The translations under genes were made by a program, and so were the position numbers. This document shows positions 47,291-57,891 of a stretch of 64,000 bases of DNA, one piece after another. Location of the stretch: NCBI GenBank assembly GCA_024291935.2, contig CM044306.1, forward strand, positions 24,821,501-24,885,500, written 5' to 3'. The stretch is from Okapia johnstoni (lineage: Eukaryota; Chordata; Mammalia; Artiodactyla; Giraffidae). Numbering within the stretch: position 1 is the first letter of the stretch; each line of letters opens with the position of its first letter. The notes beneath the pieces were generated by a model. It ran no database searches and was not told where the DNA came from. It worked only from the letters and a program-made list of their open reading frames with translations.

Positions 47291-48436
47291 TCACTATTGT
47301 GTTACCCAAGACACAGGGTTTCAGAATATCCAAGCTCACCTTAGCCTTCAAAGACTCCAGAAATCTCCTTAGGTGTGTTTTCAGGAACAGTGCTTCCATC
47401 TGGATCCCCCTGTGTCTCCCATAGTCAGAGAATCACTACTCCCCACCCCCTCCCCACCGGGGCAGCTAAGCAGTGCCCTATTGGGTTGCCTGGTAGTAGC
47501 CAGGAGTGGGACTGAGCTTCCCCCTTCCCATTAGTTCTTGGGCACTTTCTGGGAAGGGCTTGTCTCCCCCAGAGATTGGGAGCCACCTCTCAGCCAAGGT
47601 GGGGCCAGGACAGGTGCGCATCAGCTCACAAGTTGAGAGGAGTTTTCACTGGAGAGAAGGGGTAAACTGGTCTGAGAAGATAGAAAGGATAGCTCAGCTC
47701 AGTTCAGCTCCCCTTGGAGGTCAGGAGGAGCAGAGCCCTCAATCCCCTCCAGCAAGAACATACCCTTTCCCCCTCTACACCCTTCTGTGCCCTCCAGCCT
47801 TTTCCAAGCAGCAGTTGATAAACTTCTCCTGTGTGATCCTTTCCAGCGGGAATTAATGAGGGTGATTGACGTGGAGGGTAGATGTGGGCAGAAGGAGCGG
47901 CGTGAGCCACCTCTCCCTTCTTAAACAGATGGGCGAGGGCTCGCCTCTCCTTTTGGCTTAGCACCCGGGCGGGCCTCCCTTAGTTGAGCCCAGTGGAGGA
48001 AGGTTGCAAGAGGTGGGAGGAGTGATGGAGGGACTGTGCTGCCTCTCACCCTCTCTCCTTGTCCACTCTTCCCCCACATCAGACCTGACCCCCAGAACCC
48101 AACTAGGTGGTATACAGGGGTAAAGGCTGCGGAATTTGGTTGGCGGCGGCATGGGGGTGGGGAGAGCGGTATTGTTGGTACTCGTGATTATTTCTCTTAC
48201 TTGGGGCGTGCGGGTGCGACTTCGGCCTCCACATGGAGGCCCGGCTCCCCCTACCCACCCCCCACTCCCGACCCCTCGCCAAAGCACTGCGGTCATTCTC
48301 TCAGGCCCAGCCCACCAGAGGTATGTCCCTCTTCTCCCTGACTCCAACCTAGATTAGGCGCGGGATCGGACCTACTCTTTTCTTACGAAAGAAAAACCCG
48401 CCGGACCTCAAAAGGGTCTAGTCTTGGCTACAGAAA
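47291..48436. other. Intergenic, no gene recognised
   Basis: Unique. 47850-47875 has GGGAATTAATGAGGGTGATT. GC rises after 48120. No gene supported. Confidence 0.4.
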
Positions 48437-48493
48437 GTGAAACCAATAACCCTACCATTTAGACTTTCCGCTGGATCCAAGGGGTCTAGAGGG

Positions 48494-49186
48494 ATGGGGC
48501 TGAGTAACAAGGTGCGTGTCACCTGTGTGGTGGGCGTGATGCGGCTGTGTGTGTGTTGCGGGCGTGGCGTGGTGGCCTACGGAGCATGTGCTGCGGCTGT
48601 TGGCGTCTGGGAGGGAATGTGTTGTGTGTCTGTGAGCCCGTGCACGCACCCACTTCGTCGGTGCTCGCTAGATGCTGTTCCCACTCCAGCCACGTCCTAC
48701 CAGCGGCTTCCGTCCGGGGCTGGGCGATGGAGACTTGGGCGGAACGCCGTAGGTTCCGTGCGGGGGTCTGGAAAGGTCTGGAGAAACCAGATAAGCTGCC
48801 TTCGTTCCAGGCGCGCGACTTCGTTGCAGACGGGTTGGCTTTGGGCCTCCTGCCAGCTCTCCGCGCTCCCCGCGGGCATCCTCCCGCGGTCTATCCCCCG
48901 CACAGGCCCGGGGCTGGGACACCGGCCAGGAACTCCCGCGCCCGCAACCCGGCCGTTTCCCGCTCCCGCACGGGGCTGGGGCCAAGGCCAGCCAAATGGC
49001 TCTCCCGTCGCGGAGGGTGGCGCCTCTAAAGCATCTTCAAAAGGGCCGCCCCACTTTTTTGTTACCCGTTTTCTTTTTTGGAGAGGAGGGAGTTATTTGG
49101 TCCAAGAGTGGTTCATGGTATTGTTTTTAATGAATTTGGTGACTTTTTATATATGTGTGTACTTTAAGCGTCCCAAACCCCAATAA
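48494..49186 (+). other. 230-codon open frame in a CpG-rich patch, coding status doubtful
   Basis: ATG at 48494 to a TAA at 49184-49186 that overlaps AATAAA (49182-49187). The product is Cys/Gly/Arg/Pro-rich with no domain I recognise, as expected for chance frames in CpG-rich DNA. The AATAAA at its end, with a second at 49220, would suit the end of an unannotated, probably noncoding, transcript. Confidence 0.2.
48640..49030. promoter_or_regulatory. CpG-rich patch about 4.5 kb upstream of DLX4
   Basis: High CpG content through 49030, with further CpG-dense patches at 49240-49330 and 49540-49800. These may be outlying parts of the DLX4 CpG domain or a separate promoter. Confidence 0.45.
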
Positions 49187-50514
49187 AAGATTTTTCCCGG
49201 AGCGGGAGTGAAATTTGGAAATAAAGCAATGACGCGGGTAGAGTGACTGAGGACTGAGCCTGCCGGCGAACGTCGGGCACAGCCCTCCTGCCGAGCGGTG
49301 CCGGGATCTCTGGGCGGCGCTGACCCCATGGTGTTCCCCTCCCCCTTCCCGGGAACTTCTCCCAGGTGATCTGGAAAATGAGGCCGGGATGCCAGTCACT
49401 GAGAAAGCTCTCAGGAGCGTGGAAGTAAGCGCAGACGGAGCGCGGCGGGGCTGGCAGGAGCCAGCCCACGCTCATTCACTGCTCCATCACAAAGAAGAAA
49501 AGAGACAATAACTCATGCACATTTCAGCAAGAGTCAAATCCCTGTGTGTGGCGGGACACGCGGGCCCCTACAGACTTCCCCTTCCCCTCGCGGGCCTTAC
49601 TACGAAAGCGACAAGTACAGGTGTTTGGGGATGTTTTCAAGGAGGGGTGTTTTCTGTTGGATGGAGTTCCCGGCGTCTGGGCGCTTATTCTGCGCCAAGA
49701 ATCAAAACCGCATCGGGTGGGATTCTGTTTGCCGGGCGATTGCGAAGATCCGTGCACCGCGCGGATCGTTCGTGTCCACTCACCGAGGCTTGGCTGACTC
49801 CCCAGCCCTCGAGGTTGCCGTGTCCCCCAGCCGGGACCCTGATGTCGGCTCCCAGGCCCTCACTTCGGTGCTGGAGTTCTCCGAGCGAGCCCCTTTCACT
49901 AAGGGAGAGGACCTGCGTGAGAAAGAGTTGGGAGAGCCACTTCTGGCTTTTGTGACAAGCAGGGGCTGAAGTACTGGTAGTGACAGGAGAGTTAGTTCAT
50001 ATGTTTTGCCTGCCTGCCTTCCTCCCCTCCTCCAACTCCTCCTCTTCCTTCGTCTTGGTTTTATTAGGTTTCTAGATTTTGGTTTTTGCAATTTATTCTA
50101 AAGCAAATGACAAGGGCTTGGAGGTCTTCAGCGCAGCTTCCTCATTTTAGTGGCTAAAATGAGTCTCAGAGACTGGACATGGCTGATCCAGGCCATCACA
50201 GCCCGCCGGCTGGTTTGTTGCTGGGATGGGAACCCAGGCCTCAGGCCTCTCTCTGGCTGGCCCTCCCTCCCTTCTCATCAAACACAGATTTACAGCCCTT
50301 CCTACCCTGTGCCTACCCCTTCCACCTCTCCCCTATCCCTTCCATATCTCCCCACTCTCCCTCCAGGCTTCAAAGTTGTGGCACTGGTCAGAGGGGATCC
50401 TCTATGGGGATTCCACATCTGAGACCACGAAGTTTCCTAACGATGTTTCTAAGTTTCGAAGCACCGTACCCTCCAGCAAGTGGGAAGAGAGAGCCCTGAA
50501 GAGGGAGGTGGTGA

Positions 50515-50630
50515 TGGAAGTAGAGATTTCCTTGTTTGTAAACTGGGGATAATAACAGTAGCCACTTCACAGATTTCTGGTGAAGATGCACACGGCTTGG
50601 ATGTTGTGAATACTTCATAAATTCTAAAGG
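50515..50630 (+). repeat. MIR 3' half relic
   Basis: TTGTTTGTAAACTGGGGATA, then TTGTGAATACTTCATAAATT. Confidence 0.6.
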
Positions 50631-50904
50631 ACTGCAGGAGGTTGCCTACTGCTGCATGGAGCTACATGAGCCCAGCAAAGACCCCTGAGAGCCTAGAAGA
50701 AGCTCTCACTGAGTTCCAATGAATCTCCTGGCTTCGGAGAATGCCCAAAGTCACTGCTTCAGGGGCCTCTGGGGAAGCTGCCCCTGCCCTTTCTCGCTAG
50801 ATCTAGCATGGAAAGGACTCTGAATACATGGCCCTGCAACCCAAACTTTAAGTTCCACCTCAAAAGCACCTCCTTTGTGAAAGCTTCCTGGACAGCCATG
50901 CATG

Positions 50905-51108
50905 CATGCTCAGTTGCTGTCATGTCTGACTCTATGACCCCATGGACTGTATAGCCCATCAGACTCCTCTGCCCATAGCATTTGCCAGGCAAGAATACTG
51001 GGGTGGGTTGCCATTTCCTTTTCCAGGGGATCTCCCAACCCAGGGATCAACCCGCATTTCCTGCATTGGCAGGCAGATTCTTTACCACTGAGCCACCAGG
51101 GAAGCCTC
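50905..51108 (-). repeat. Bov-tA SINE
   Basis: Antisense: GCTCAGTTGCTGTCATGTCT, GCCAGGCAAGAATACTGGGG, then TTTACCACTGAGCCACCAGG. Confidence 0.92.
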
Positions 51109-51689
51109 AAAGAGCATTTTCCTCCTTTGGTGCACACTGAGATGCCATCCATGGAACCCACCATGGTACTGTTGTGTGGCTGCCTCTCCAGAGGAAGATG
51201 AAGGTGGCCAGAAGTTTTGGAAGGCTATATCCCTGTAAGTTCTTAGCCCCAGTTCTAAGGAAGTGGTGAAGGCATGCTAAAATTGGATTAGAAAGGGGGA
51301 AAGGAGGTCCCATATGGAAACTGCATTTTGCAACCATGCAAACCCTGTCAGATGAGAGGGAAGTGGGTCCCAGATCTTCAAAGGAGGGTGCTCCCTCACA
51401 GAGCTCCTCCTGATGCTCCAAGATTTCAGGTGAGAAAAGCCAGAGCCAGGTGTCAGAGGAGTGTTTTCTCGGCAAAATTCATCTCTCTACATTGCAACAG
51501 TGCATTAACTTGAAACTGACTTGCTCTTCTTTCCCTCAGGACACCTGACTGCATACTCTTTCCAATCTTTTTGTCTCTCCTGGCCACCCCTGTTGTGCCT
51601 GCCTTCTCTTCCTCTTCTAAGCTTCCCTCTTCTTCCAATTGTTGTCCTCTCCTTCCCCCCAATTCTAAGACTGCTGCCTTCACTCTGTA

Positions 51690-52130
51690 CCCTGATAAAG
51701 AGAGCACACGTGTGTGTACAAACATGAATTGTCTGCACACTCAAATGACAGAGGGTTTGTATTTGGGTATGCTGGGGAATCTGTGAGGACCGACAGGCTT
51801 GGTGTGTGTGTGTAACTGTCTCACCCCTAACACGAAGCAGCTTAGGTGTGTGTGGACTGGTGTGTCTCATAGGATGGGTACAAGTATATAAATGTGTATA
51901 TGCTTGGGTTTTCTTTATTTTAGAGTGTGCACCGACAATCAGACTTGTATAGTTGTGGGTCTGTGTGAGAGACAACTACAGTGCTTTTATTTAGGGTATT
52001 GCTGTTCATCTTTGGGTGTGTAGATGTGTATACATCACAGCATATACTCTGTATTTGCAGACCCATAAATGAACCTCTGTTCATGGAGGGATGCTAATGT
52101 GAACAACCGTGTAGACACCACTGTGCTGGT
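51690..52130. repeat. Degenerate TG-rich block
   Basis: Many GTGTGT words (51708, 51803, 51846, 51891, 52016) in AT-leaning sequence; a decayed TG repeat. It is the strand complement in style of the CA-rich block near 41.6-42.0 kb. Confidence 0.5.
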
Positions 52131-52374
52131 ATACGCTAGTGTATCTGTTGTATTTGAATAGAGTCCCTGTGAAGTTGTATACCTGTGGCCACAGAGAGAC
52201 CAGCCCAGCAACGTCTTGGATACTATTTAGGGACAGGCCCTGCACACAGCCTGGAAGATGAGGCCACGAGCCCGGCTTGTGTATTTCCTGCACCCGGCAG
52301 GGAATTCCCTCCGAGGAGCAGCCATCAAACTGGACTCGCTTCCCACTCCCAGATTTTGTCCAGCTTCGTGCGAG

Positions 52375-52960
52375 GCTGAAGCCTCACGCGGCGCCAGGAA
52401 AGGCGGGGCGCCGCACTGGCTGAAGCCCAGACGGCAGATCCCTCCTTGGGCCTCGGGGGCCTGCAGGAGCTGCGGTGTCGCAACCGAACCCGGGCCCCTG
52501 CCGGAAGCGGAAGCTAGGACGGGGCGGGGTGCGGGGGGAGCGGTGGCGGTGAGACGCAATCGCGGCGGTCGCGGCTTGCCTGGCCGAGGGCGCCCCGCGG
52601 GGGCGTGCGCGCGGGGCGCGTGCTGGGCCGGCTGGGCGCCGGGCGGCACCTCCTCCGACCCGGCGTCTGTTTACCAACATACTGCCGGCGCTCGGCAGCC
52701 ACGCATTCCGACGCGCTGAATAAGCTGCGGGACTGGCGGGCTTGGTCTGTGGCGACAGGGTCATAACCGCCGCGCAGATCCCCCAGAGCCAGAGAGCGCG
52801 ACCGCAGGTTCCTTTCGCCCCCGCAGCCGCAGCGCCTCCGCTAAGGCACTGCTCCCCCTCGGCCCTTGGGCATTGCCGCCCTGTCGACTTCCTTGCCTTT
52901 GTGTCGTTATGACCAGACTGCCCCAATCGTCCTGCAACCCCAGCACGTCTCTGCAGCGGA
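52375..52960. promoter_or_regulatory. CpG island about 0.5-1.1 kb upstream of DLX4 exon 1
   Basis: Very dense CpG. Tandem ETS-type sites (GCCGGAAGCGGAAGC, 52499-52513) precede a GGGGCGGGG box (52521-52529) by under 10 bp, like a TATA-less promoter. A possible donor GCG|GTGAGA lies at 52548. It could be an alternative DLX4 or divergent noncoding promoter. No coding exon is recognised. Confidence 0.5.
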
Positions 52961-53089
52961 TCCCGAGATAGCTGGGCATGGAGAGTTCGCACCGCTCTAA
53001 TCCCATCTCCGGGTTCTGAATTTCCCTACCCTGGGCTGCCCCGGGGGCGGGGGTGGGAGCGGGGCGGGGGGTCGGGGGGGTGGGGAAGG

Positions 53090-53454
53090 CCCCGGCTGCA
53101 GGCCTCCGTGAGGTCACCGCGTGTGGTAGCCAATCCGCTGCGTTTAAGTGGGCGGGGACCCCGTCGGGTCCCGGGAACCAAACCCTAGAGCCAGCCAAGT
53201 GGGGGCCCCATGGATTTAGGGGGGAGGGGAAAAGTCATGGGGGACACCCTCCCTCCCCCGAACCCCTTTCCCAGGCACCGGCTTTCCGCTGATGAGGCTC
53301 AGAGAGACACTTTCCCCGGGGTAAGTGTGGGGAAGGCTGGTTGAGGGTCTCATCCGGCCCCAACATCTGAGGCTCGGAAAAGAAAGAGTTGGCGGAGAGA
53401 GCGGACTCCTTGCCTGGCCATGGCCTAGGCCCTCGGGCCCCGGCCCCGGCCGCA
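53090..53454 (+). promoter_or_regulatory. DLX4: DLX4 core promoter and 5' leader (inferred)
   Basis: AGCCAATC (CCAAT core 53130-53134) is a good NF-Y box. TTTAAG at 53143-53148 could serve as a weak TATA-like element, and GGGCGGGG at 53150-53157 is an Sp1-type GC box. Together they suggest transcription starts around 53170-53200, giving a leader of roughly 250-280 nt. The region is CpG-rich. The start site itself is inferred, not seen. Confidence 0.6.
53420..53428 (+). other. Two-codon upstream ORF (ATG GCC TAG) in the DLX4 leader
   Basis: ATG GCC TAG sits in a strong Kozak setting (GCCATGG: G at -3 and +4). Its stop lies 26 nt before the DLX4 ATG. If transcription starts upstream of 53420, scanning ribosomes should meet it first. 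Confidence 0.6.
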
Positions 53455-53719
53455 ATGACCTCTTTGCCCTGCCCCCTCCCTGGCCCGGACGCCTCCAAAG
53501 CCGTCTTCCGGGACATCGCCCCCGTGCCATCGGTAGTGGCTGCCTACCAGCTTGGCCTGTCCCCCGCAACCGCAGCCGCCTCCGATTTGCCCTATTCTGG
53601 GCCGTATGGCCACTTTCTGCCCTATCCCTACACCGGGCCGGCGATCCCCGGAGACTCCTACCTGCCCTGCCAGCTATTCACGGCGCCGTCTCAGCCGGCT
53701 CATCAAGAGCGGGAGACAG
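53455..53719 (+). CDS. DLX4: DLX4 coding exon 1
   Basis: Codes residues 1-88 plus the first base of codon 89. It ends at a strong donor, CAG|GTAAGT (GT at 53720-53721). The phase (one base left over) matches exon 2, where the split codon gives Asp. The last residues before the junction (about 8 after the Ser-Gln at 79-80) look shorter than I recall for human DLX4. Confidence 0.94.
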
Positions 53720-56700
53720 GTAAGTCCCGCCGCGGCGGCTCTGCCCACCTCTGGGTCCTGCTCCAGTGAGCCCCCAAACTTCGCCCTCGCTTGGTTGGGC
53801 GCAGCTGGCGGGATTCAGACCTCACTCAGATTCCAAGGGATCTGGGGGTGGGGGGAGGGCGAAGGGATGGGGCGGGAGACAGGGAGGAGGGGCGGGGGCT
53901 AGCTGATCTAGGTCTCAAGACCGACCTGGTTTCGATTTGCAGTGTGTGAAGCCGAGTGGCTGGGTTCCCTACCCCACCCCCTGGGGCAGCAGGGTTGTGT
54001 ACCTACTTGTAACGGAAAACTGAAACAATCCAGATGTGGGTGTAGGTGCCTAGCCTCTTCCCTAGGATTCTCTCCATCCAGCACTCCTTCTCTCTTCAGT
54101 GTCGCCCCTCTCCCAGTTCTTGTCTCAGAAAGCAGTGCTCAAGCCAAAGCCTGATAACCAGAAATCAGGTCCCAGCTGGAAGGCAGTAGAAGTGGGGGCT
54201 TATTCTGGAGCCCTTCCCCTTCTCCCCAGCCTGTTGCCTGAATGTGTCAGACAGAGACCAAACACTGACCTGGTAGAGTCTGGGGCTGAGACCCTACTAC
54301 CCATCGTTCTAAGAATGTAGCCACAGGCGGGTCAGGCAGTCTCTCATAGTAGATCTCAGCCTTCCAGCCAAAGAACTGGCCATTCCTGTTATCTACACCC
54401 CTTACCTTTGGGGTAGGGTCAGGCCCCAGTTCCATTGCCTGGAGCAACTTTGTGCTCACTGGGTGGCCTCAAAGAAGCGAGAGAACTGGCCGGTCTTCCT
54501 GGTCCTAGCCTTGCACAGGGCTGTACCCATTGCAACACAATACATGCATCCATCGGTACTGGCTTGAGTTGAGAGCTTAGTTCCCCTGCACCCCCTACCC
54601 CCACCAAATTGCCCCCACAACTGTCTTTGGCACAGTTTCCACCAAGGATGCACACTCCCTTGGTGACTTAGCTGGAGTCAGCCCAGGACCAAGATGTCTC
54701 CCTCCCTTTCCTTGCTGCTCCGCTGAAACACATGACCTCATAAACCTCAGAGCCAGGAATGACCCTGGAGATTCAGGAGCTCAACCTTCTTGATGTACAG
54801 ATGAGCAAAACTGAGGTCAAAAGAAAGAGTGTGAATGAATCAGGGACACAGCCTGTTTTTCAGGCTTGGCCCTTGCAAATTGACTTTCATGCATGAAGCC
54901 AGAAAAGAGGATTTTAGGGAACTTCCTCAAAGCCCCCCCAAAGTTAACTAACTGCCTTCTGTTCCAAAACTGGAGCTGCTGCTTTTCTGCTGCTGGCCCT
55001 TTGGTTGGAGGAGGAGCAGCTGGTGGGGGAGGGGGTGTTCTACCAGTGATCTGGTTTCTAAAAAACCGATTCCCTTGGTCTCTTCTCTTCAGTATATGCT
55101 AATGTGGTACATTTGTGTGTGCCTGTGTGTCTGTTTAGTGGGATAGGAATAAGATAACCCTGTCCTTAAGAGAATTCTTGGAATTGTGGTTGGTATTTTC
55201 AGTCCTGTCTTACCTTCCCTTTTCTTGGTTTAAGGACTAAAGAGTGGAGAGTCCCTTTTCTTTACAAAATTTCCCCGGATGCAACGAAAACCTCACTGAA
55301 CCTGAGGGATTTGGTTCACTCTAGATTAAATGATGGGGGTGTGAGAGAGGACTTGTGAGGGTCTTCCTTTTGCCCCCCCCTTTGTTCACCCCTGCCTCGG
55401 GGAGAGGTTTGGCTTTACGTGAGCTGTGTGCCACCGCGCCGATGAGCAGGCGGGGGCTGCGCTGCCTCGAGGGAGGCCCTCTCGCTCCCGAATTGCGACC
55501 TGGGCAGATTCGTCCTGACTTGCTGCAACTGGCGTGGAGAAAGCAGCGGTCGGGAAAGAACCTGGGAGTGGGGTCTGCTGGGAGAGTTAGGGCGAGGAGG
55601 GCGTTGAGAGTTTCGCAGCTGAAGCAGGCTCCCTTCTGTCTGCCTCAGGGTTCGAACTGTTCAGTTTTTGCAGCCCAAGAGGCGCGGGTGGTCGCTCCGC
55701 GGCCGGCCCGGGGCGGCGAGCAGCGGGGTTGAAGCAGGGGAGGCCTGACAGGCGCGGGCGGGAGCGGAAACCCAACGGTTTTTCTGGGAATTGGCTGAAG
55801 CGGGGGTCGAGGGGGTGGATCTGAGAAGCCCGTTAGCGCCGGAGACCAGGGGTGAGGGATGCGGGGGAGGTGAAGGCACGGGGTCACCGCGGCCGGAGGA
55901 GGGCGGGGGACCTTAAGTGTGGGTGGGGTGAGCCCTAAAGGAGGAAGAAGGGGGGGGCGGTGGGAGACGCGGTCGGACCCCCTCTGCATCTAGGCACCCG
56001 GGGCCCAGGGCTCGGTCCGCTGAGCTCGGCGGCGGGCAACGAACCCTAAGCCCGCGGACATTTCGGCCGCTCCGTTCACCCCGGCCCTGCCCTTTGCACG
56101 AACGGTCTCGATGTCCCGGTAGGGTGGTGCAGGGTGGGACGCTCGAATCGGAAGAGGGGAACCCCTTGCCCTCCCCATCCCAGGGCTGAGCTGTGACCCC
56201 ACCGAGGTTCCTCGAGGGGCTGAACGCGAAGGCAGAAGGTGGCCGCATCTCTCGCGGCGGAACCGCAGCGCGATCCCGGAGCCGCCCCGAGGGCCTGCGC
56301 TCTCCTAACCCCGGTCACCTTGCGTGCCAATCGGGAACCCCTCTATCAGTGCAGCTGGGCGGAGGAGGGGGCTGCCTTGCACCAACCGGCTTCTAGGACC
56401 CCTGAAAGCCTACTCTTCCAGCCAGCCGGCCTTGGGGGAGGGAAGAGATGTCAGTTTTCCTGGAGGGTGTGCCTCAGGAGGAGGCCCTCACAATACGGGA
56501 GGTGATGGCAAAGCCTGGGGCACTTTCCATACTCTGATGCTGGGAGGACTACGCATCCTGGCGTTCAAGGCCCACTCTGTCTGGCCCCTCCGACCGCCCG
56601 TCTTCCGGCAACGGGGAGGCTGCCACGCAGACACTGACTCTGGCCTCTGAACAGTGCGTCTGAGTTCCCTCCGCCCGGAATGCCCTTCCCTCGTCCTCTC

Positions 56701-57891
56701 CAGCCTCGCCCCAGCCCTCTGCCCCGCCCCGCCCCAAGCTGGCGCCACCACGCGCGGCTGAACTCTGCCCTCCCGCCGCGGGGCGCCGCCCCTACCCTCG
56801 TTCCGGCCCTTGGCGCAGTCCTCCTAGGGTCGTAGGGCCGTTGAGAGTGGGAGCTCCCTGAGGGCAAGAGCTGCGGCTAGTCCCACTCGGCACGCAGTGG
56901 AAGTGGGGTTTGAAAGGAGGGTGAGCGCAAGGTAGAGCAGGGCCGAGCCCCGTTCCTGAGCTTTTGCTAATTCGTGGCCGGAATGCAAACGAGATGCAGA
57001 TGAGCCGTGAGACGGCGCGTCCGCCCCTCTATCCCTGCACACACCTCGTGCCGCCCCCCAGACTCGGAGAAGACGCCGCTGTCCCCGGAACCCGCGGAGC
57101 GGCGCCCACAGGCCTCGACCAAGAAGCTCCGGAAGCCGAGAACCATCTACTCGAGTCTGCAGCTGCAACACCTGAACCAGCGTTTCCAGCACACGCAGTA
57201 CCTGGCGCTGCCCGAGAGGGCCCAGCTGGCCGCGCAGCTGGGCCTCACCCAGACGCAGGTGGGGCCAGTCCCATTCTCCACCAACCTTCCCCAAGTGTAT
57301 TCCCTGGGAACTCACCCTCAGGTGTGAATGACTGATGAGTCCCCAGCCTTGTTTTCACAGTTCTCTTAGCTGGCCCCAGTAAACTGGGGGAGTGTGTTAA
57401 AAAGGGTGGGGGGTAGGAGGGGATGGGGGATGGAAAAAGGGTGGGGTGATTCAGGGCTTAGAGGAGGGTACCCAGACTGGGAGAACTGGATACTAACTCA
57501 GAGGCAGGAATTCAGGGGCTTATAGAGGCCTGGAGCCAATGTTCCCAACATCTGGTCTTCTCCCAGGATGAGTGACTCCCTCTTGCTGGACCCCTTTCCC
57601 TTGGTCACTGCTCCTGATCTTCCAATGTTTCCCCTTTCTTCCCCATAGGTAAAGATCTGGTTTCAGAACAAACGCTCCAAGTATAAGAAGCTCCTGAAGC
57701 AGAACTCTGGGGGACAGGAAGGGGACTTCCCTGGGAGGTCCCCCTCCCTGTCTCCCTGTTCTCCACCTCTTCCAGCCCTCTGGGATCTACCCAAGGCAGG
57801 GGCCTTGCCCACCGGTGGCTATGGCAACAGCTTTGGAGCCTGGTATCAGCATCATTCCCCAGATGTCCTAGCTCCACCTCAGATGATGTGA
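53455..57891 (+). CDS. DLX4: DLX4 homeobox transcription factor (spliced, 3 coding exons)
   Basis: Join 53455-53719, 57062-57258 and 57649-57891 (265+197+243 nt), giving 234 residues and a TGA stop. DLX4 is a nuclear distal-less-type homeodomain factor that binds TAAT-core DNA and acts in craniofacial, placental and blood development (family knowledge). Seen here: an N-terminus starting [10 protein letters not shown], rich in P, Y, S and A; then a homeodomain at about residues 111-170 starting [10 protein letters not shown]. Helix 3 reads [14 protein letters not shown], with Trp48, Phe49, Gln50, Asn51 and Arg53 all present. The C-terminus ends in APPQMM. The start is the first in-frame ATG after an in-frame TGA at 53368-53370, with G at -3 and A at +4. 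Both introns use GT/AG, and intron 2 splits the homeodomain at the position usual for DLX genes. From memory the human protein is about 240 residues; the deficit appears to be at the end of exon 1. No frameshift or missing key residue was seen. Confidence 0.96.
54745..54870 (-). repeat. MIR SINE relic in DLX4 intron 1
   Basis: TGTACAGATGAGCAAAACTG, then AATGAATCAGGGACACAGCC. Diverged. Confidence 0.5.
55430..56330. promoter_or_regulatory. CpG-rich segment in DLX4 intron 1
   Basis: CpG density is high across the interval (for example, around 55675-55720 and 56225-56300). Several short open frames occur on both strands but none resembles a known protein. Typical of the CpG-rich domains that cover developmental homeobox genes. 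Confidence 0.45.
56735..57250. promoter_or_regulatory. CpG-rich segment reaching into DLX4 exon 2
   Basis: GC-rich sequence runs from about 56735 through exon 2. In the exon 2 frame, no ATG occurs between the TGA at 57001-57003 and the splice site. A transcript starting here could not use an AUG directly upstream of exon 2. Confidence 0.4.
57062..57258 (+). CDS. DLX4: DLX4 coding exon 2 (first two homeodomain helices)
   Basis: Acceptor CCGCCCCCCAG|AC and donor CGCAG|GTGGGG. It encodes [15 protein letters not shown], then the homeodomain arm and helices 1-2 (about residues 111-154), ending GLTQTQ in phase 0. Confidence 0.95.
57259..57648 (+). other. DLX4: DLX4 intron 2
   Basis: 390 bp, GT/AG, G-rich in its middle third. 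No repeat or other feature recognised. Confidence 0.9.
57649..57891 (+). CDS. DLX4: DLX4 coding exon 3 (recognition helix and C-terminus)
   Basis: Acceptor TTCCCCATAG|GT. It opens with [14 protein letters not shown], the recognition helix, followed by a Pro/Ser-rich stretch, a WDLPKAG motif and [11 protein letters not shown]. The stop is TGA at 57889-57891. Confidence 0.96.
   Translation, partial: VKIWFQNKRSKYKKLLKQNSGGQEGDFPGRSPSLSPCSPPLPALWDLPKAGALPTGGYGNSFGAWYQHHSPDVLAPPQMM

Larger units (their letters stand above)
53720..57061 (+). other. DLX4: DLX4 intron 1
   Basis: 3342 bp with GT/AG ends. It includes a MIR relic near 54745-54870, a CpG-rich segment at about 55430-56330, and a TTTGCTAATTCG / ATGCAAAC motif pair at about 56962-56991, roughly 70 bp before exon 2. 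That pair could be an intronic control element (inference). Confidence 0.85.

Noticed and set aside
52384..52992. 202-codon minus-strand open frame upstream of DLX4
   Set aside because: Falls wholly within the CpG island, matches no family I know, and competes with open frames in several other frames.
53389..53454. N-terminal extension of DLX4 from an upstream TTG
   Set aside because: No ATG occurs between the in-frame TGA at 53368 and the ATG at 53455, and the protein from 53455 matches the family start.
57259..57327. Read-through of exon 2 into intron 2 as coding
   Set aside because: The frame stops after about 23 codons and would lose the recognition helix. The GT at 57259 and the acceptor at 57648 give the intact homeodomain.
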